A stretch of DNA of 64,000 nt from Nectonema munidae (GCA_030549495.1 JAUIRK010000224.1:1-64000); one strand, 5' to 3'; shown: positions 1 to 19,795, numbered from the stretch's first letter. The notes: a model not told the origin generated them from the sequence alone. A program made the numbers and translations.

Positions 1-552
1 AAAAAAAAGAATAAGAATAATAACATACAGCATGGTGGATCAAACTAAATAGGTTATTGTCACACCTATAAAAAAAATAATAATAATAATAATAAGTATA
101 GTTTTCATTGTAAAAAAAGATCAGCTTTTCTTCTTCTCACATCAAATGCTTTCTCCATCTTGTTCAAAGGTTAAAATATTTATTCATAAAATGCATTATT
201 TAAAAAAGTTTCATGTTTTCTCAATTTTGAAGAAACTAAGATAAAATTAATTAAATTTAAATTTTATAATTTATTCAAATATTCTTAATCACAAGAATTT
301 AAAATATTTGCTGAACTTGTTAATCTAAATAGTTAAAATGTAATGGTGAGTTGAAGGAGTAAACTTGAGGAAAACACAACAACTCACTCACACCAGATAA
401 AAAATGTTTATAGTCCTGTAATATTAGATTTGTTTATCGAGGATGATTAGCAAATGCTACAACCATATTTTGATATTGCATAACTTGAATTATGAAGTTT
501 TGCGGAATGCATTGAATGTTAAAGTGATTCATTATTATTGTTATTATTTTAG
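1..552. other. AT-rich non-coding sequence, probably intron
   Basis: A/T runs only. It lies upstream of the first visible exon of the cysteine-rich gene and is probably part of the preceding intron. I see no coding or element signature. Confidence 0.5.
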
Positions 553-8093
<7,541 letters not shown>

Positions 8094-8842
8094 ATTTTTA
8101 TTCTTAAAATGGACGAATTACTTTTTAGGATAGAGGAAATATTATTTCAAAGTTACTGTAGACAGAAAAAAATCGTATACAAAATAGACTCAATTATACT
8201 ATATTAGACTTAATTATAATTACATATGTTAGTAATTAAACTAGAAAATTATTTTGACATAATTATATCATAAATAAAATTTGTTTTATAACAAATATTG
8301 AGTCTAAAAATAATTATATGACAAACATTCAGCCTTTTTGAATATAAATAAAATTTGGATGAGATGTAAGATTTGACCAAAAGCATAAATGATGAGGCAT
8401 TTAAATCAGAAGTTGTTTATGTGAACATGTTGGTGGCATTCTTATGCCAATTTCGCAAGTGAATGATCTAAAAATCATAAATGAAATTCGAATTTAAAGC
8501 ATCCTACAATGGTTAAACTTTTTAAAGTTTCAACTAAAGGTTGTTGACCTCAAAATAAATATATCTTTCCTAGATTAAAATTTTTATTTTGAAAAATCTG
8601 AGGATGCGAAATAAAGTTTTTTAAAAGCAAAAAAAACTGCTAAAAAATGTTAAAATCTTTTTTTATTATTAAATCAAGCCAGTCTTTTTTGGATTTTGTT
8701 ACTTGAAGAAGCACTTTCTTCTAAAGCAGGAGTAGTGAAGTTCAGAAATAATTTTTCTTAAAATAATCATTTTATTACACAAGATATTTTTTTTGTTTTC
8801 GAGTGATTTGAAATAAGTTCAAGGGAATTAGGAAATTTTTTC
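8094..8842. other. Spacer between two convergent genes
   Basis: About 750 bp of AT-rich DNA between the stop codon of the cysteine-rich gene and the stop codon of CWF19L2 on the other strand. It must hold both 3' ends; several AATAAA-like hexamers occur on either strand. I see no other feature. Confidence 0.6.
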
Positions 8843-11800
8843 TTAGCGCATTCGTGAAAAGTCTTGTGGAAACACTTTTTCCCATCTCTTGCCAAAGTCA
8901 AGAGCTTTCTGACATTGCTCTTGAAATGCGAGTGGCTTAGCATTTCTCCAAAGATGCGGTTCTGAATTTATCATTCCGGCAATAACTTCCTAAAAATGAA
9001 GCTAAGGTTAATTGAGGGAGGTGAAATAATTATTATTGATTGTAAATTCATTGACGAATAATTTTATCATTTTTATATACAAATTTTAACGTTTATTCCT
9101 GCTGCAGAACACAAAGCCTTATTTGTACGAGAATAAAAGATAAACTCAATAGGAAACCGCTAAAGACTTACACAAAAACAGATAAGTCCATAAGTCGGTG
9201 TTCGACAAGGCGGCACATATGTGTGGATCGCTTTATTATCGAAAATTGAATGGTGGGTAAGAAAATTGAATGGTGGCTTTGGGATCTTAAAAATAAAATG
9301 AAATTCTATTTTCCATGCCTATACAGCTACCTGGCATTTCAGTTCATAACTATTTTTTACTCTCATAGTAAAATATGATAAAAAAATACGTTAACATTTA
9401 TATTTTTGCCTACGTTTATTTCACCTCCATGATATTTTAAGTCAAATGTTTGGATTTGATTGAATTGACAGGTAGAGATTGACATCCTTGATTAAGATCA
9501 TCATTGTTTGCTACAATGATTACAAAATATCTAGGATTCTGCTGAAAGAGAAGCTTTGGTACGACATGATTTACACTTGAACAGATAAGATCTATATTAC
9601 AGGAAAATATTTTGATCATGTTTCACATTAACAAATTAGAACTTTAAAGATAGAAAGATTTTTTTAGATTTTTTTCAAATTTAAAATTTTGTGATGAATA
9701 TATTAGCGCGGACAGGAAACATGGGTTTGGTACGATTCTAGAAATCAAGCATCTTGATTATGATCCTGATTTTTTCATTTCTAAAATTCTGATTTCCAAA
9801 ATAGGATTGTTATGATTAGTATAAAAACATTTTTTACAGGTGAGTTTAGCTAACTGTGGAAAGATGGTTTGCTTTAGCTTCCAATATCATGCTGAATCAT
9901 AATTTATGATGATACATGATTAGCTGAAATATGCAATTGTTGTTGGTCATAGCTGTCAAACACTAAAGGGCAGGTGGACTTCTGGCTCTAGAAATGGAAA
10001 AAATCTTCTCTACCAGTGTTTATTATTACTCTATGCTCATTGTCATCTAATTATGTTGCCTAGAATGGAAGTACTGTTTCTCAATAAACATGCTCGTTCT
10101 TCTGATGTATAGCAGCGAAGTTTCCAGCACTAAAAATGATGAGAGAATCTGAGTTTGTGGTTCTCTAAGTCTGATTTGGATTCTGTTTTTTTTTAAGAAT
10201 CTGATTATCTAGGAATTTTTCTGATTATAATCTAATTATATCTTAGTTTTTCACGTAACTTTGCTCGTTCTCCTGATGTATACCAGCGAAGCTTCCACGG
10301 CTACAATTACTGAGAGAATCTGATTTTTGTGGTTCTCTAGGTCTGATTTTGGTTTTTAAAAAAATTATCATGATTCTGATTACGATTCTATGAATTTTTA
10401 TGCTTCTGATTATAATCAGAATCGACCACAACTCTACTGGGATCAAGCAGACTTTAAGAAATTTTAGGAGAAATGCGTCGGGTAGAGTATCTTTTAAATA
10501 GCATGCAAAACATGGCCTGAATACCAGCAGTCGTGAAAAGACGGATATGCAACCACATGTGCCTCATAATAGCTCATTCTCTCTAAGCAATAGTCGCAAG
10601 ATGTTTTATCCGTATAATGCTCATTTCATGTTATCGAAATATCATTTCAAAAGATTTTGAAACTTTGGCGTTGGACTGTTTCTCAGCTTATACTAGAGAA
10701 TTTACACTATTTAATTAATCCTACGAATCCTATATTAGAAAATTTAGATTTAATAAACTCTTAAAAAATGAAAAAACGAACTTTAACGAAGTGCGGTGGA
10801 AACCTTTTTTCATCTTCGATGATGTGTGCTAATCCACTTTGACGAGTGCTCGTGAAAAAGTAAACTGCAACATATGGCAAATTTTGAGGAATACAATTTC
10901 GCGCTGATTTATCCTTTAAGTCAATCAACTTTTTGTTCACTGCCCATTCAGAATCACATTCCAAAAAGGCTTTCTTGAATTCATGGAAGAAAAAAAATAA
11001 AAATAGGAATTAGTCTAATATTTTTAAATTTGTACTATATTATACTATTTTATTTTAAATTATAATTCGTTATTTGAGTTTATGACAAGAGTTAATTAAA
11101 ATGGCCGCTAATATAGATTTTCAAAATAGAAAGTTTAAACTCCCAATTTCAAAAGTTAAATACTATATTTGATACTTTTTCCTTATTTTTGAAATTTTGT
11201 TATAATAATGAGGACTAAAAAAATAGAAATAATTATATTATTAGAAAAAAGAAAGATTTATAGAAATTGCAATCATTAGAAAAAAAACAAAATTTGGACC
11301 AAAATGTGCATCCATTGGCACATTTTGGTCCACTACTGCCCAGAGTGAATATAGACATACATTTTCAAAAAGTAGGTTAACAGTAAACTGGTCGGTGCAA
11401 TGGCCAACCATATCACCTCGTCCCAGCAGCATACCTATAGCACCCATCAAATTTTGTTTGAGAGTATACAGAGAAATATGAAACTGACAAATAAATAAAT
11501 AAATGATTTTTTTTTTAAAATATCCTATTTTGAGAGAGTTTTATGAAAAAAGGATATAGAAAATTAAAAACAATTTTATTGAAGCAATTTTTTTAATTTA
11601 ATTTTTTGAATAAAAATATTTATTCAATTATCCTGCATCCAATATAGAGAAGCTGTGTATAGTAAACAGCATTATAAAAATCATAGTTTTTTTATACTAC
11701 GGAATAAATTCCTTAAATTGTAGTGTACGCTTCAAAACTGAAACACATGGTATTATCGACACCTTTTCTTTTTGTTACAGATGAAATCTCGCATGCCCAT

Positions 11801-13378
11801 ATTTTATTTTATGAAAAAGATCAAAATCTTAAAAAAAATTCTAAAAAAAGTAATATCAGAAAAAAAAACAAAAAAATTAAGAAATTTTGTCGGAAAAAAA
11901 TTTGGTATTTAAATTTCATTATAAATCTAAACTTAAGTACAAAGCAAAGGACTTACTTTGAAGTACATGGGAGCTTGATCGAAATCACTTTTGCACAGTG
12001 GAAAGCAAGAAATGCTGAAGTGAGAACAATCATTCCTACTGACTTCCACATAAAGAGTGTACCTCGGCTCGCCTTTCATCGCCTCTCCGCTCTCAAAAAA
12101 GGACGAAGCTTTTCGCATATAGGCGAGCATCTCGCTTTCCACTGCCACATCCAGATCGTGATGTTTTGTGTGATGATTGAACGGGGTGATGAAGCACTCG
12201 CCCGGAAGTAGGGAGGTGTTGTTGCTGAGAGCGAGGTAAACGCGACAGCCTTCATCATGACTGATCACCAAGTGCTTTGAATGAGAGGCGCTGTCAAAGC
12301 ACAAATCACATCTCTGCACAGACGAAAGGAGAGACTTGTATTGACGCAGGATGCCCCTTGACTTGCCCTTTTCCAAAGCAGCCTTAACACTCTGATTCAC
12401 TCGCTCCGCGTCTTTTGTGCACTCTTCCCGCTTGGGCGCAGGCAAAGTGTCTTGTGATTTGGCAAAAAAAGCTGTCAATCTTTGAATTAGGGCGTTGTCA
12501 TTCGTCATTTTTGCTTTGAAAAGTTTAGCTGACAACTGATTTCGACTGAGATGACTAAAATCATCTTCAATTGCATCTTTAGTTCTTTCTGGAGATTCAG
12601 ATTTCCTTCTTTCTGAATATGAATTTCTTTCGTGAGAAATTTTATTTTCTTCACTCCGCAATGATGTTTTTTGGCGCCAACTTCTTTTGTGATGGGTGAA
12701 TGAGGAATTTGAGGATTCGTGCAAATTTCTCTTACTCAAGCTTGAATGCGAGATGATTGACAGATTATCACAATCAAAATCAATTCTACAACTTTTCATC
12801 AAGGAGTGTAATCGATGCACAGAACCCCATCTATCACAAATGACGTCAATGAGGGGTGTGTTTTCGTGTCTTGAATGTTGACAAGCTCTGGTGAAAGCTT
12901 TTACCAACCAACTTTTCCCTCCATCTCCCACAACGGCCTTCTTTTCTTGAGATCTTCCGAAATCTTCAGACGATGTTTTCAACTCACAATCTCTTTTTGG
13001 CGCTAAATTAGGATTTAACTCTCTCGTTTGTGCAATTTTTTGCTGTTCCATCTCTTTCTCCTTCCTCTTCAGATGAATATTCCTCCTGTTATGAACTGTT
13101 CCAAGAGACGCAAAAAAGGCGTCTTCTTCTTTGTTGATAATAGCCTCCTGGCAATCGCTGTCTTTGATTCCATCATCAACAGCTTCTTTTCGGCATTGGG
13201 CAGCCAAATTAGGAAGAACGTCATCATCACAATTTTTCTCAACCCAATTCATGGTATTTGAATCTGAGAAATCAGAAGATTCTTCCTCCTTTCTCTCGCG
13301 CTTTTTCTTATTTTCCTTTTCGTGCTTGGAGCGATGTTTGCCCGCGTGTTTCTTTTTATGCTTCGAGCTTTTGCCCAT
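8843..13378 (-). CDS. CWF19L2: CWF19-like protein 2 homologue, left copy (exons 11957-13378, 10782-10973, 8843-8989)
   Basis: Three exons, all in phase 0: 474, 64 and 48 codons plus a stop, giving 586 residues. The ATG at 13,376-13,378 starts a Lys-rich N-terminus (MGKSSKHKKKHAGKH). The middle is charged and low in complexity, with a conserved-looking block SWLVKAFTRACQHS at about residue 155. CwfJ C-terminal domain 1 starts near residue 356 (RCDLCF, then KHLVIS and CFITPFNHH, a HIT-like fold). Domain 2 follows across the introns, with MYFK joined to KAFLECDSEWA, then LAHIIEDEKRFP and EVIAGMINSEPHLWR. Splice sites are GTAAGT and GTTCGT donors with AG acceptors. Family members (S. pombe Cwf19, human CWF19L2, yeast Drn1) act in the nucleus with the spliceosome and in turnover of intron lariats with the debranching enzyme. 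The protein is shorter than the human one (about 900 residues), mainly in the N-terminal half. Exon 1 differs from the right copy by one residue (R for K in SERRKSES). Confidence 0.93.
10091..10430. repeat. Tandem duplication, ~171-bp unit, in CWF19L2 intron 2
   Basis: TGCTCGTTC at 10,091 and again at 10,263 begins two diverged copies that share GATGTATA(G/C)CAGCGAAG, GAGAGAATCTGA and GTGGTTCTCTA. Both copies are also in the right arm (about 55,035-55,375), so the duplication predates the palindrome or the haplotype split. Confidence 0.8.
11296..11331. repeat. Perfect 14-bp hairpin in CWF19L2 intron 1
   Basis: GGACCAAAATGTGC (11,296-11,309), an 8-nt loop, then its exact complement (11,318-11,331). 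It could be the end of a small foldback element or a structured intronic RNA. The same hairpin is in the right arm at about 54,133-54,168. The surrounding ~60-codon open frame is not recognised. Confidence 0.8.
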
Positions 13379-13813
13379 GAAGGAAATAAAACTTTATTCA
13401 AAATTCAGCATTATTTTCGACAAGTTGAAAATCCTAAAAGGGAGGAAAAGAATTTAAGGATAAATGCCACTTACTTTATCTCAGTAGAAAAGTCTAAACA
13501 AAAAAGTTTGAATGATTTGCTTCTTCACAAAAAAAGTTAGTAATGAAGAAAAAGATAGCACAATATAATCTATCTTTCCATTAGCCATAGTATTGAAAAA
13601 ACAATGTATCAACAAATTGAAATAAAAAGTTTGCAACGTTAAAGAAATAATAAATATAAACAAAAAGGAACTTGGCCTAATAAAAAAAAATAAAATAAAA
13701 AAAAAACCACCCGTTCCTGGAAACAAAGTTTTGTAGCTTTTTTTCTAAATAAAAAAAGACAAAAAGAAAGGCAATAATTTTTTATTAAGTTTTTTTTATT
13801 TTTCTGTGATACA

Positions 13814-14041
13814 TTTTTTTATATGTATGCAAATTTATTCATCAAAGAATATAAAAGATTTTTAATAGTATAAAAAATATTTTTAGAAAAATTACACATA
13901 TCTCTTCAGATATTTCACTATTTGGAATTTTTTTATATGTATGCAAATTTATTCATCAAAGAATATAAAAGATTTTTAATAGTATAAAAAATATTTTTAG
14001 AAAAATTACACATATCTCTTCAGATATTTCACTATTTGGAA
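13814..14041. repeat. Tandem duplication of a 114-bp unit, left arm only
   Basis: The units at 13,814-13,927 and 13,928-14,041 are practically identical (ATATGTATGC starts at 13,821 and 13,935). The right arm has one copy (about 51,525-51,640). The copies show no divergence, so the event is recent. It lies upstream of CWF19L2. Confidence 0.92.
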
Positions 14042-14639
14042 TTCTATGTTGACAAATTAACTTTTTCAAGAGATAAAAATTTGGTTAAAATGAGGTTGAA
14101 AAGTCAAAAATTATTATTTATTGTAAATATTTAAATTTTAAGAAAAAAACAAAGGAATCAACTTACAAAACAAAGTGAAAAAACGACTAGAATATTTTTT
14201 AATCAAAATGATAAACAACAAATCAATATAACATTAAAAAATTATGCAGGATAAAAAATGTGAAAGTACATTGCCCAAAATGAGCTTATAACAAAAGCAT
14301 TTCCAGTGAATAAACAAAGAAGTAAGAAGGTGTGATGTATACGCATGGAGAGTAGTGAGAATGTAGACATCAACTAGCACTTGATCTTATATAGACAAAG
14401 TCCGTCAAGTGAAGCTTGCGCTGGTAGTGAAGCACTCAAGTTGGGTAAACAAGACTATTGGATGAACGATTGCACAAATTAATGTTTGATAAATAACAAA
14501 GGAATGCTTTAGCAAATACCAAATATGGTTTCAAAAGTTTTTAAAAATATCTGTTGTCAAAAAGTCCACAAAGTAGCAGAATAGTGATATTACCTTGCTG
14601 AAAAAATATATTGAATATGTTAGGATCTGAAGTTGTAAA

Positions 14640-15460
14640 GTTGAAACATATCTTCTTGTTAAAGGATACCGTTAGAAAACTAATAGGAGAGATGTCTGAT
14701 GACATGTCAAACAATTGATTCGTAATTCAATTTTCAACTTTTTTGTTCATATTGATGAAATTATGGATGCTGCAAACTTGTCTCAGCTTTGCGTTTACGT
14801 ACAATACGTATATGACAAGAACATGGTAGACAATTTTTTTATTTTACGAAACTCAGGAATACAACAACTGCAAGAGAAACATGGGAGAAAGTGAAAAAAA
14901 AATTTTTTACAACACATGGTAATAAGCCAGAATCTGGCAAAGCAAAAATCTGCAGATGTAATTGATATCCAGGGCGCCGAGCCACAAATCCATATTCGAT
15001 GAGTTGAAAAATGTTTTCAATGAAGTATAATAAAGCAAAGATTCAAATCTAATTCGTTTTCAATTTGAAAAACTCTTGTTTTTCAAAAGCGATACTATGG
15101 AAAGAAACCCAGCAATTTCTGGAAGGCAAACTAGATTTGCATGTAGAATTTTATGATGTCCATTTTCGTCTGTTTCTATACAAAAATAAAAAAAAACAAT
15201 TTATCAAAAACTCGTTTATAATCTCGCCTTAGAAGACTTCTTAATTCAAGAACAGTTTATTGATTTGGTTAATGATTGAGGAGGTGCAAAACATGTTTTT
15301 CTGAAATATCTCGTAGCGATTTTTCGATTGAAATGGGAGAGTCCTATGCTTGCAATGATTGCTCTGATTCGATTTGCCACTACATATGAGTGTGAGCAAG
15401 CGTTTTTATGCTATTTGCTATTGAAACCAAATCCCAAAAGAGATTGGAAGTGAAATGATA
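14640..15460 (+). pseudogene. hAT transposase relic (ZBED5/FAM200/GTF2IRD2 type), left
   Basis: Frame-shifted pieces in the order expected for this family. First is LLKDTVRKLIGEMSDDMS (about 14,657-14,710), like the DTV..RI.DMS..I motif. Then IDEIMDAANLSQLCVYVQYV (about 14,750-14,810), matching the region around the first catalytic Asp (DEST-like). Near 15,230-15,410 come EDFLIQEQFIDL and RFATTYECEQAFLC, the FATTYLCE..FS dimerisation motif. Stops and frameshifts break it throughout, so it is non-functional. The N-terminal BED finger is not visible. Mirrored at complement 50,105-50,925. Confidence 0.75.
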
Positions 15461-15825
15461 TGAAGATTACAATGCCCAAAACAGAGACAAATTTAGACAA
15501 ACTGGTTTAGACAAAGCAGATGCCATCCATCCCATTGAGATTTGGATTGTCCAGACAATTTTTGAATAAACAATGCTGTAGATTTTTTAGTACAGTAGTT
15601 TATATGTTAATTATTTTTTTTTAAATGAGACCCCAACCTATCAAAAAATTATAGTTAGACCGCTACGCCAAAAATTTTTATAAAGTTTCATGAACAACCC
15701 TTCAAGCTCAATAAGAGAACAAAATCATTCATATATGATATATTGATAGTCTACTCATCAAATGTAATTAAGTCTTTATCCCTCCTTATTGCCATTTATA
15801 ATTTATTGAAACGGATGGTCACAGT

Positions 15826-16044
15826 CTATCTGTATAGTCTATTAGATATGCTATACTCAGACCAAGTGAAGGTTTTATACCATGACCCTAAAAATGATCT
15901 CTTTTGTAAATCTTTAGGGAGCTGAATTTTTGGTTGAACTGATTTTATATTTGGTTTTCGAATGTTAAAAATGTCTTTGTCTTTTAAAGACAATATGGAA
16001 AGGGTTGTATTAGAGGACTCATTGGTAATACAGCCAGACCTCAT
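15826..16044 (-). pseudogene. hAT relic, ZMYM1/TTF-type finger region, left
   Basis: A 72-codon open frame on the minus strand ends with LQKRSFLGSWYKTFTWSEYS. This matches the 'R.FQ..W...F.WLEYS' motif that precedes the TTF-type zinc finger in ZMYM1-like hAT proteins. The following cysteines are absent because the frame stops after NRLYR. Intact in the right arm (49,519-49,737). Confidence 0.6.
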
Positions 16045-16504
16045 TTATCCGACAACCGCACTAACCGATAATATTGATTAGGGGCTAAATGATTTTTCTC
16101 AGCCTCTCATTTCACTAATTATCAACAAACCTGGTTCATATCAAATGAATTGGTTAGGTGGATTGATTACTCTGTACTGAATTGCATTGTTGCTTAAAAT
16201 TTAAATTTATTTAGGATATGGGTCTATGAATTATTGACAGGTATGTAGCCGTGAATTTAAATTTGGCCATTTTAAATAGAAACTGAAGGTTTAAAATTTT
16301 TCGAAGAAATATTTTACAAACTTTAAATGTATATAAATTAGCTGTTCCAATCTCTAAGGTATACGCTAAAAATTACATGAAAATGAAATTATTTGTACTA
16401 AGTTTCATTAACAAAAATTTTAAGCAAAGTGTAAAGACATTGCCAACTATTCTAAGAAATCTTGATAAAAAAACTAAAACATTAAATAAAACGAATATCT
16501 AAGG

Positions 16505-16974
16505 CAGTGGTTCCCAACCTTTTTTATCCTGTTCCCCCTTTTCCAGTCACTTTTTTTACCTGTGGACCCCTACAACTGAATTGTTTGAGCCAACAAAATT
16601 AATCAAAGATTTTTATGCAAAAAATGATTCTAGTCATCTGATTAAATCGTATGCTTATTCATATGAAATCAGAGAAAGCGTAAAGCCTGACATAAAATGT
16701 GAATAAAAATTTTTTCCAATTAAAATATAATTTTTTCAAAAATATTGTAACTAATAAAAAGGATATATAAAGATTCAAAATATGAAACTTTAAAAAAAGG
16801 AAAGAAAATATTTATTTAAAAAAGCTCTAAATGTATATATTTATATTGATTTGGAAAATAGAAGTATATTAAAGGAGATTCATCATAAGTAGTTTGAAGT
16901 AGAATTTCCATGGACCCCTTGAAATTCTCCTATGGACCCCTAGGGGTCCATGGACCCCCGGTTGGGAACCACTG
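16505..16974. mobile_element. Non-autonomous hAT element (MITE), 470 bp, with 8-bp TSD, left
   Basis: Terminal inverted repeats CAGTGGTTCCCAACC and GGTTGGGAACCACTG are flanked by exact 8-bp direct repeats ATCTAAGG (16,497-16,504 and 16,975-16,982). An 8-bp target duplication and CAGTGGTTCCCAACC-type ends are hallmarks of hAT elements. Subterminal sequence is rich in GGGGTCCATGGACCCC-type short palindromes. There is no coding capacity inside, and the interior is AT-rich. Confidence 0.95.
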
Positions 16975-17570
16975 ATCTAAGGATAACGATTCTATATAAT
17001 TTCTAGAATAAAAGACTAGATTTTTAAATGAACCCCGTCGCCCATTACAAGTACAGTAGGGGGCAGGCAAAACTGATCAAGAGGAGGGGGCAAAACTGAT
17101 TTTAATGGGGTAAGGAATATAAGAAGGTGTATACATTATATATTTCAAAGGAGCTTCAAATGGGCAAAATAAATACTAGGGGGCCTAGTTCCCTTCCCCC
17201 TATCGACGGGCTTGGTTACAGTAATTAATAGGGATAAACGTTTTAAGCTTTAAATGATAGAGTTCTTATATAGTTATGTGCTATAAAAAATATTTGCCTC
17301 GCTCGGCTATTATTTAAATGACTGGCTACCTTACTGCTTCTGATAAAATATAGCTCAAATGTGCATTACTTTAACAAAGTGAACGTTAATGAAAAAAAAA
17401 TAGATTTTAAAAATTCATTCTAAGACTTAACTTTAAACAAGAAAAGTAATATCGAAAATCTACTCAGAAGAGAAACGAGTCTAATAAATTTAGTATTAGA
17501 GTAGTTGTATTAGAGGAAATTTTTTGTTAACCCCTAAGCCTTTTCTTAAAATAAAGTTGTCACCTTAAAG

Positions 17571-18049
17571 CAGGGCTCCACAAACGGTGGATATCGACCC
17601 CCTGAGGTCTATAAAAGTTTCCTAGGGGTTGATTATTACATAAACGTTACAAGACGGTGGTTTATGTTATGGAGAATCAATTAAATTTCTAGGCAGAAAA
17701 GAATCAAGATAGTCATAAAATTTATATATTAGTAAAGGTAAAGGTACCCCGGGGTGTTTTCATCGAGAAGGCACAATTGCGCCGCTTGTATCGAACTATG
17801 AGGAAAACAGGCTTGATGTGGAATCGAACCCAAGACCTTGAGTTATCGAATCCAGCATCAAACCAACCCTACTCACGCATATTATTTGTATATAAACAAA
17901 TAATAAAATATAAGTTTAAAGGTAAATTTTCCTATATTATTGCTCATCAGAAACGCAAATTCCTATTTTAATTAAACATGTCTGGGAGTCAAGAAAAAAA
18001 CAAATAATCTATGAATGGGCTGACGGGCTAAAAAGTTTGAAGACCCCTG
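17571..18049. mobile_element. Possible second hAT-like non-autonomous element, 479 bp, left
   Basis: The ends CAGGGCTCCACAAAC and (minus strand) CAGGGGTCTTCAAAC are imperfect inverted repeats of about 15 bp. The flanking 8-mers (CCTTAAAG and ACCTAAAT) are only loosely similar, so the target duplication is not clean. The tRNA-like SINE segment lies inside. Mirrored at 47,515-47,993. Confidence 0.55.
17732..17880 (-). mobile_element. tRNA-like SINE fragment, left
   Basis: On the minus strand the segment contains a B-box-like GGGTTCGATTCC preceded about 45 nt earlier by a weak A-box-like TAGGGTTGGTTTGATGC. A body with CGGCGCAATTGTGCC follows, and it ends in a short GGTACCTTTACC-type tail. This is the layout of a tRNA-derived SINE. 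The A box is poor, so the origin from tRNA is inferred. Nested in the 479-bp element. Right copy at 47,684-47,832. Confidence 0.5.
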
Positions 18050-19165
18050 ACCTAAATGGAATCAGCAGGGGATTTTCTAGAGTGGCAAAGACATAAAAAA
18101 GGATGAATATATGAGTAAAAAAATAAGCAATAATCATTCAAAAATGTAAGAGAACATACAAAATGTGGAAAATCAAAAAACGGCAAAGCGAACTTGGTGA
18201 AAAGCTTTACTAAATTTATTAAAGGATACGAGTTTTTTCATTTTATCATAAATTTTATAAGGAATAAAGGAGCCATTACAGAAAAAAAAGAGCGAAAGCG
18301 GCCTCAGAGATTTGCAGCTTCTTATCAAAGCGCTCGAAGGAAATATGGAGCAAAATTTAGGTGTTCGTAAGGTGAAATTCTTTTTAGAATAAAGTTAATA
18401 ATTAAAAATACTGCAGCTTAAAAAGCTACATTCTGTCTACAAAAGCACCTACCCTCCAAAACATAATTTTAACCATTTTCATGATAATTTGAGTAAAAAA
18501 AATAATGAAAAAACTAATAAAAAAGAACCCGTATATTAACTAAGCGCCTGGTGTTAAAAGCAATTCGTTAAAAAAACAAACCAGCTTGTAAAATATATAC
18601 TGAGACTATCAAGCTACCACAAAGCCACTCTAGAAATAAAAACAAAAACAGAAAATTAATATTTTTAGATTCGGACATTTATAGCTTAGAAGAAAAAAAT
18701 AATCTCAAAAAATTTAGAAAAAAAAAATTTTTTAATTAAATTATTTTCTAAATTAAGTTATGTATTAACATTAAATCTAAACAAAAAATTTGCACTAAAA
18801 TAATTTGTTACAGAAATATATAAATAAAAATCCAATATAATTTTCAATCGAATGTTAAATATTTAAGGGTTGAAAATTAATAAGGTATATCTAATGATGG
18901 GATTCCGCCGGTTTGCTCCTACTCGATAGAGTAGTTTCAAGAAAATTTGAATTTTTAGCTAGTAGTCTCAATAGAGTTACAAATTTCCAATATATATATA
19001 TTTATTTTCATCTCGTTAATTATTTTTATTTATTATTAAATGTTTGAAAACTTTTAAGTATATTGCATATGTTTATTGTATGTTTATGATTAAATATTTA
19101 TATCTATGCTTTGATTCTGTACATTCTTTCACTTATTTTATCATGAAAAAAATCTTTATGTGTGA
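18050..19165. other. AT-rich stretch, no clear feature
   Basis: Mostly A/T runs. A short coding-like piece around 18,270-18,340 (EKKERKRPQRFAA in one frame) could be a scrap of a transposase tail, but it is too short to name. Confidence 0.4.
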
Positions 19166-19795
19166 GCTTTTATGTGAGGTCAGTCAAGTTTTATCTAGTT
19201 TCAAAAAATACCAATAATAATTAACGTTTTTAATTTATATAATATTTTTTCAATATTTTATATTCACAAAGGTAAAATATGATTTTTTACATTTTAAAAT
19301 TTCATAGTTGAAGAAAACTGTCGAAAATTAATATATATTTTTTACTTTTTATGGGTCAGTAGTATAGGTCAGTATAATGTTTTTCTAATAAATTTAAAAT
19401 TATTTTTGAAGTGAAAAATGTTGATCGAATGTACAAGATTTGAAGCTATACTCTTTGTGGGTAAAATAGGCTAGATTTGACAAATAAATATATTTTTATT
19501 TTTCCAAAATCCGCTTTTATGTGAGGTCAGTCAACTTTTATCTAGTTTCAAAAAATACCAATAATTGACGTGATGAGTTTATATATTATTTCTTCAAAAT
19601 TTTATATTCACAAAAGTAGAATATGGTTTTTAACATTTTAAAATGTCATAGTTAAATAAAACTATCGAAAATTAATATATTTTTTTTACTTTTTATGGGT
19701 CAGTAGTATAGGTCAGTATAATATTTTTCTAATAAATTTTAAATTATTTTTCAAGTGAAAAATGTCGATTAAATGTACGAGTTTTGTTGGATAAT
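19166..19795. repeat. Tandem repeat, 347-bp unit, about 1.8 copies
   Basis: GCTTTTATGTGAGGTCAGTC begins copies at 19,166 and 19,513. Both contain the phrase GGGTCAGTAGTATAGGTCAG. The copies have diverged by substitutions and small indels. The right arm has the same two copies plus the tail of a third (about 44,110-44,820). Confidence 0.9.

Noticed and set aside
9437-9619. 60-codon frame in CWF19L2 intron 2 with an acceptor-like TTTCAG on the minus strand
   Set aside because: The CwfJ_C_2 domain is continuous from exon 2 to exon 3, so an extra exon would interrupt it. No donor or family match.
11241-11450. 69-codon minus-strand frame in CWF19L2 intron 1
   Set aside because: Contains the hairpin sequence, no homology recognised, and the frame end differs between arms.
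11723-12211. 162-codon plus-strand frame over the end of CWF19L2 exon 1 and its intron
   Set aside because: Its second half is the antisense of the CwfJ domain and its first half is poly-Lys from A runs; the right arm does not keep the long form.
12696-13457. Several 60-108-codon plus-strand frames opposite CWF19L2 exon 1 (and their mirror at 52,006-52,767)
   Set aside because: Antisense shadows of a strongly supported coding exon.
17732-17880. Functional tRNA gene
   Set aside because: A B-box-like sequence is present, but no acceptor stem or proper A box can be drawn; a SINE relic fits better.
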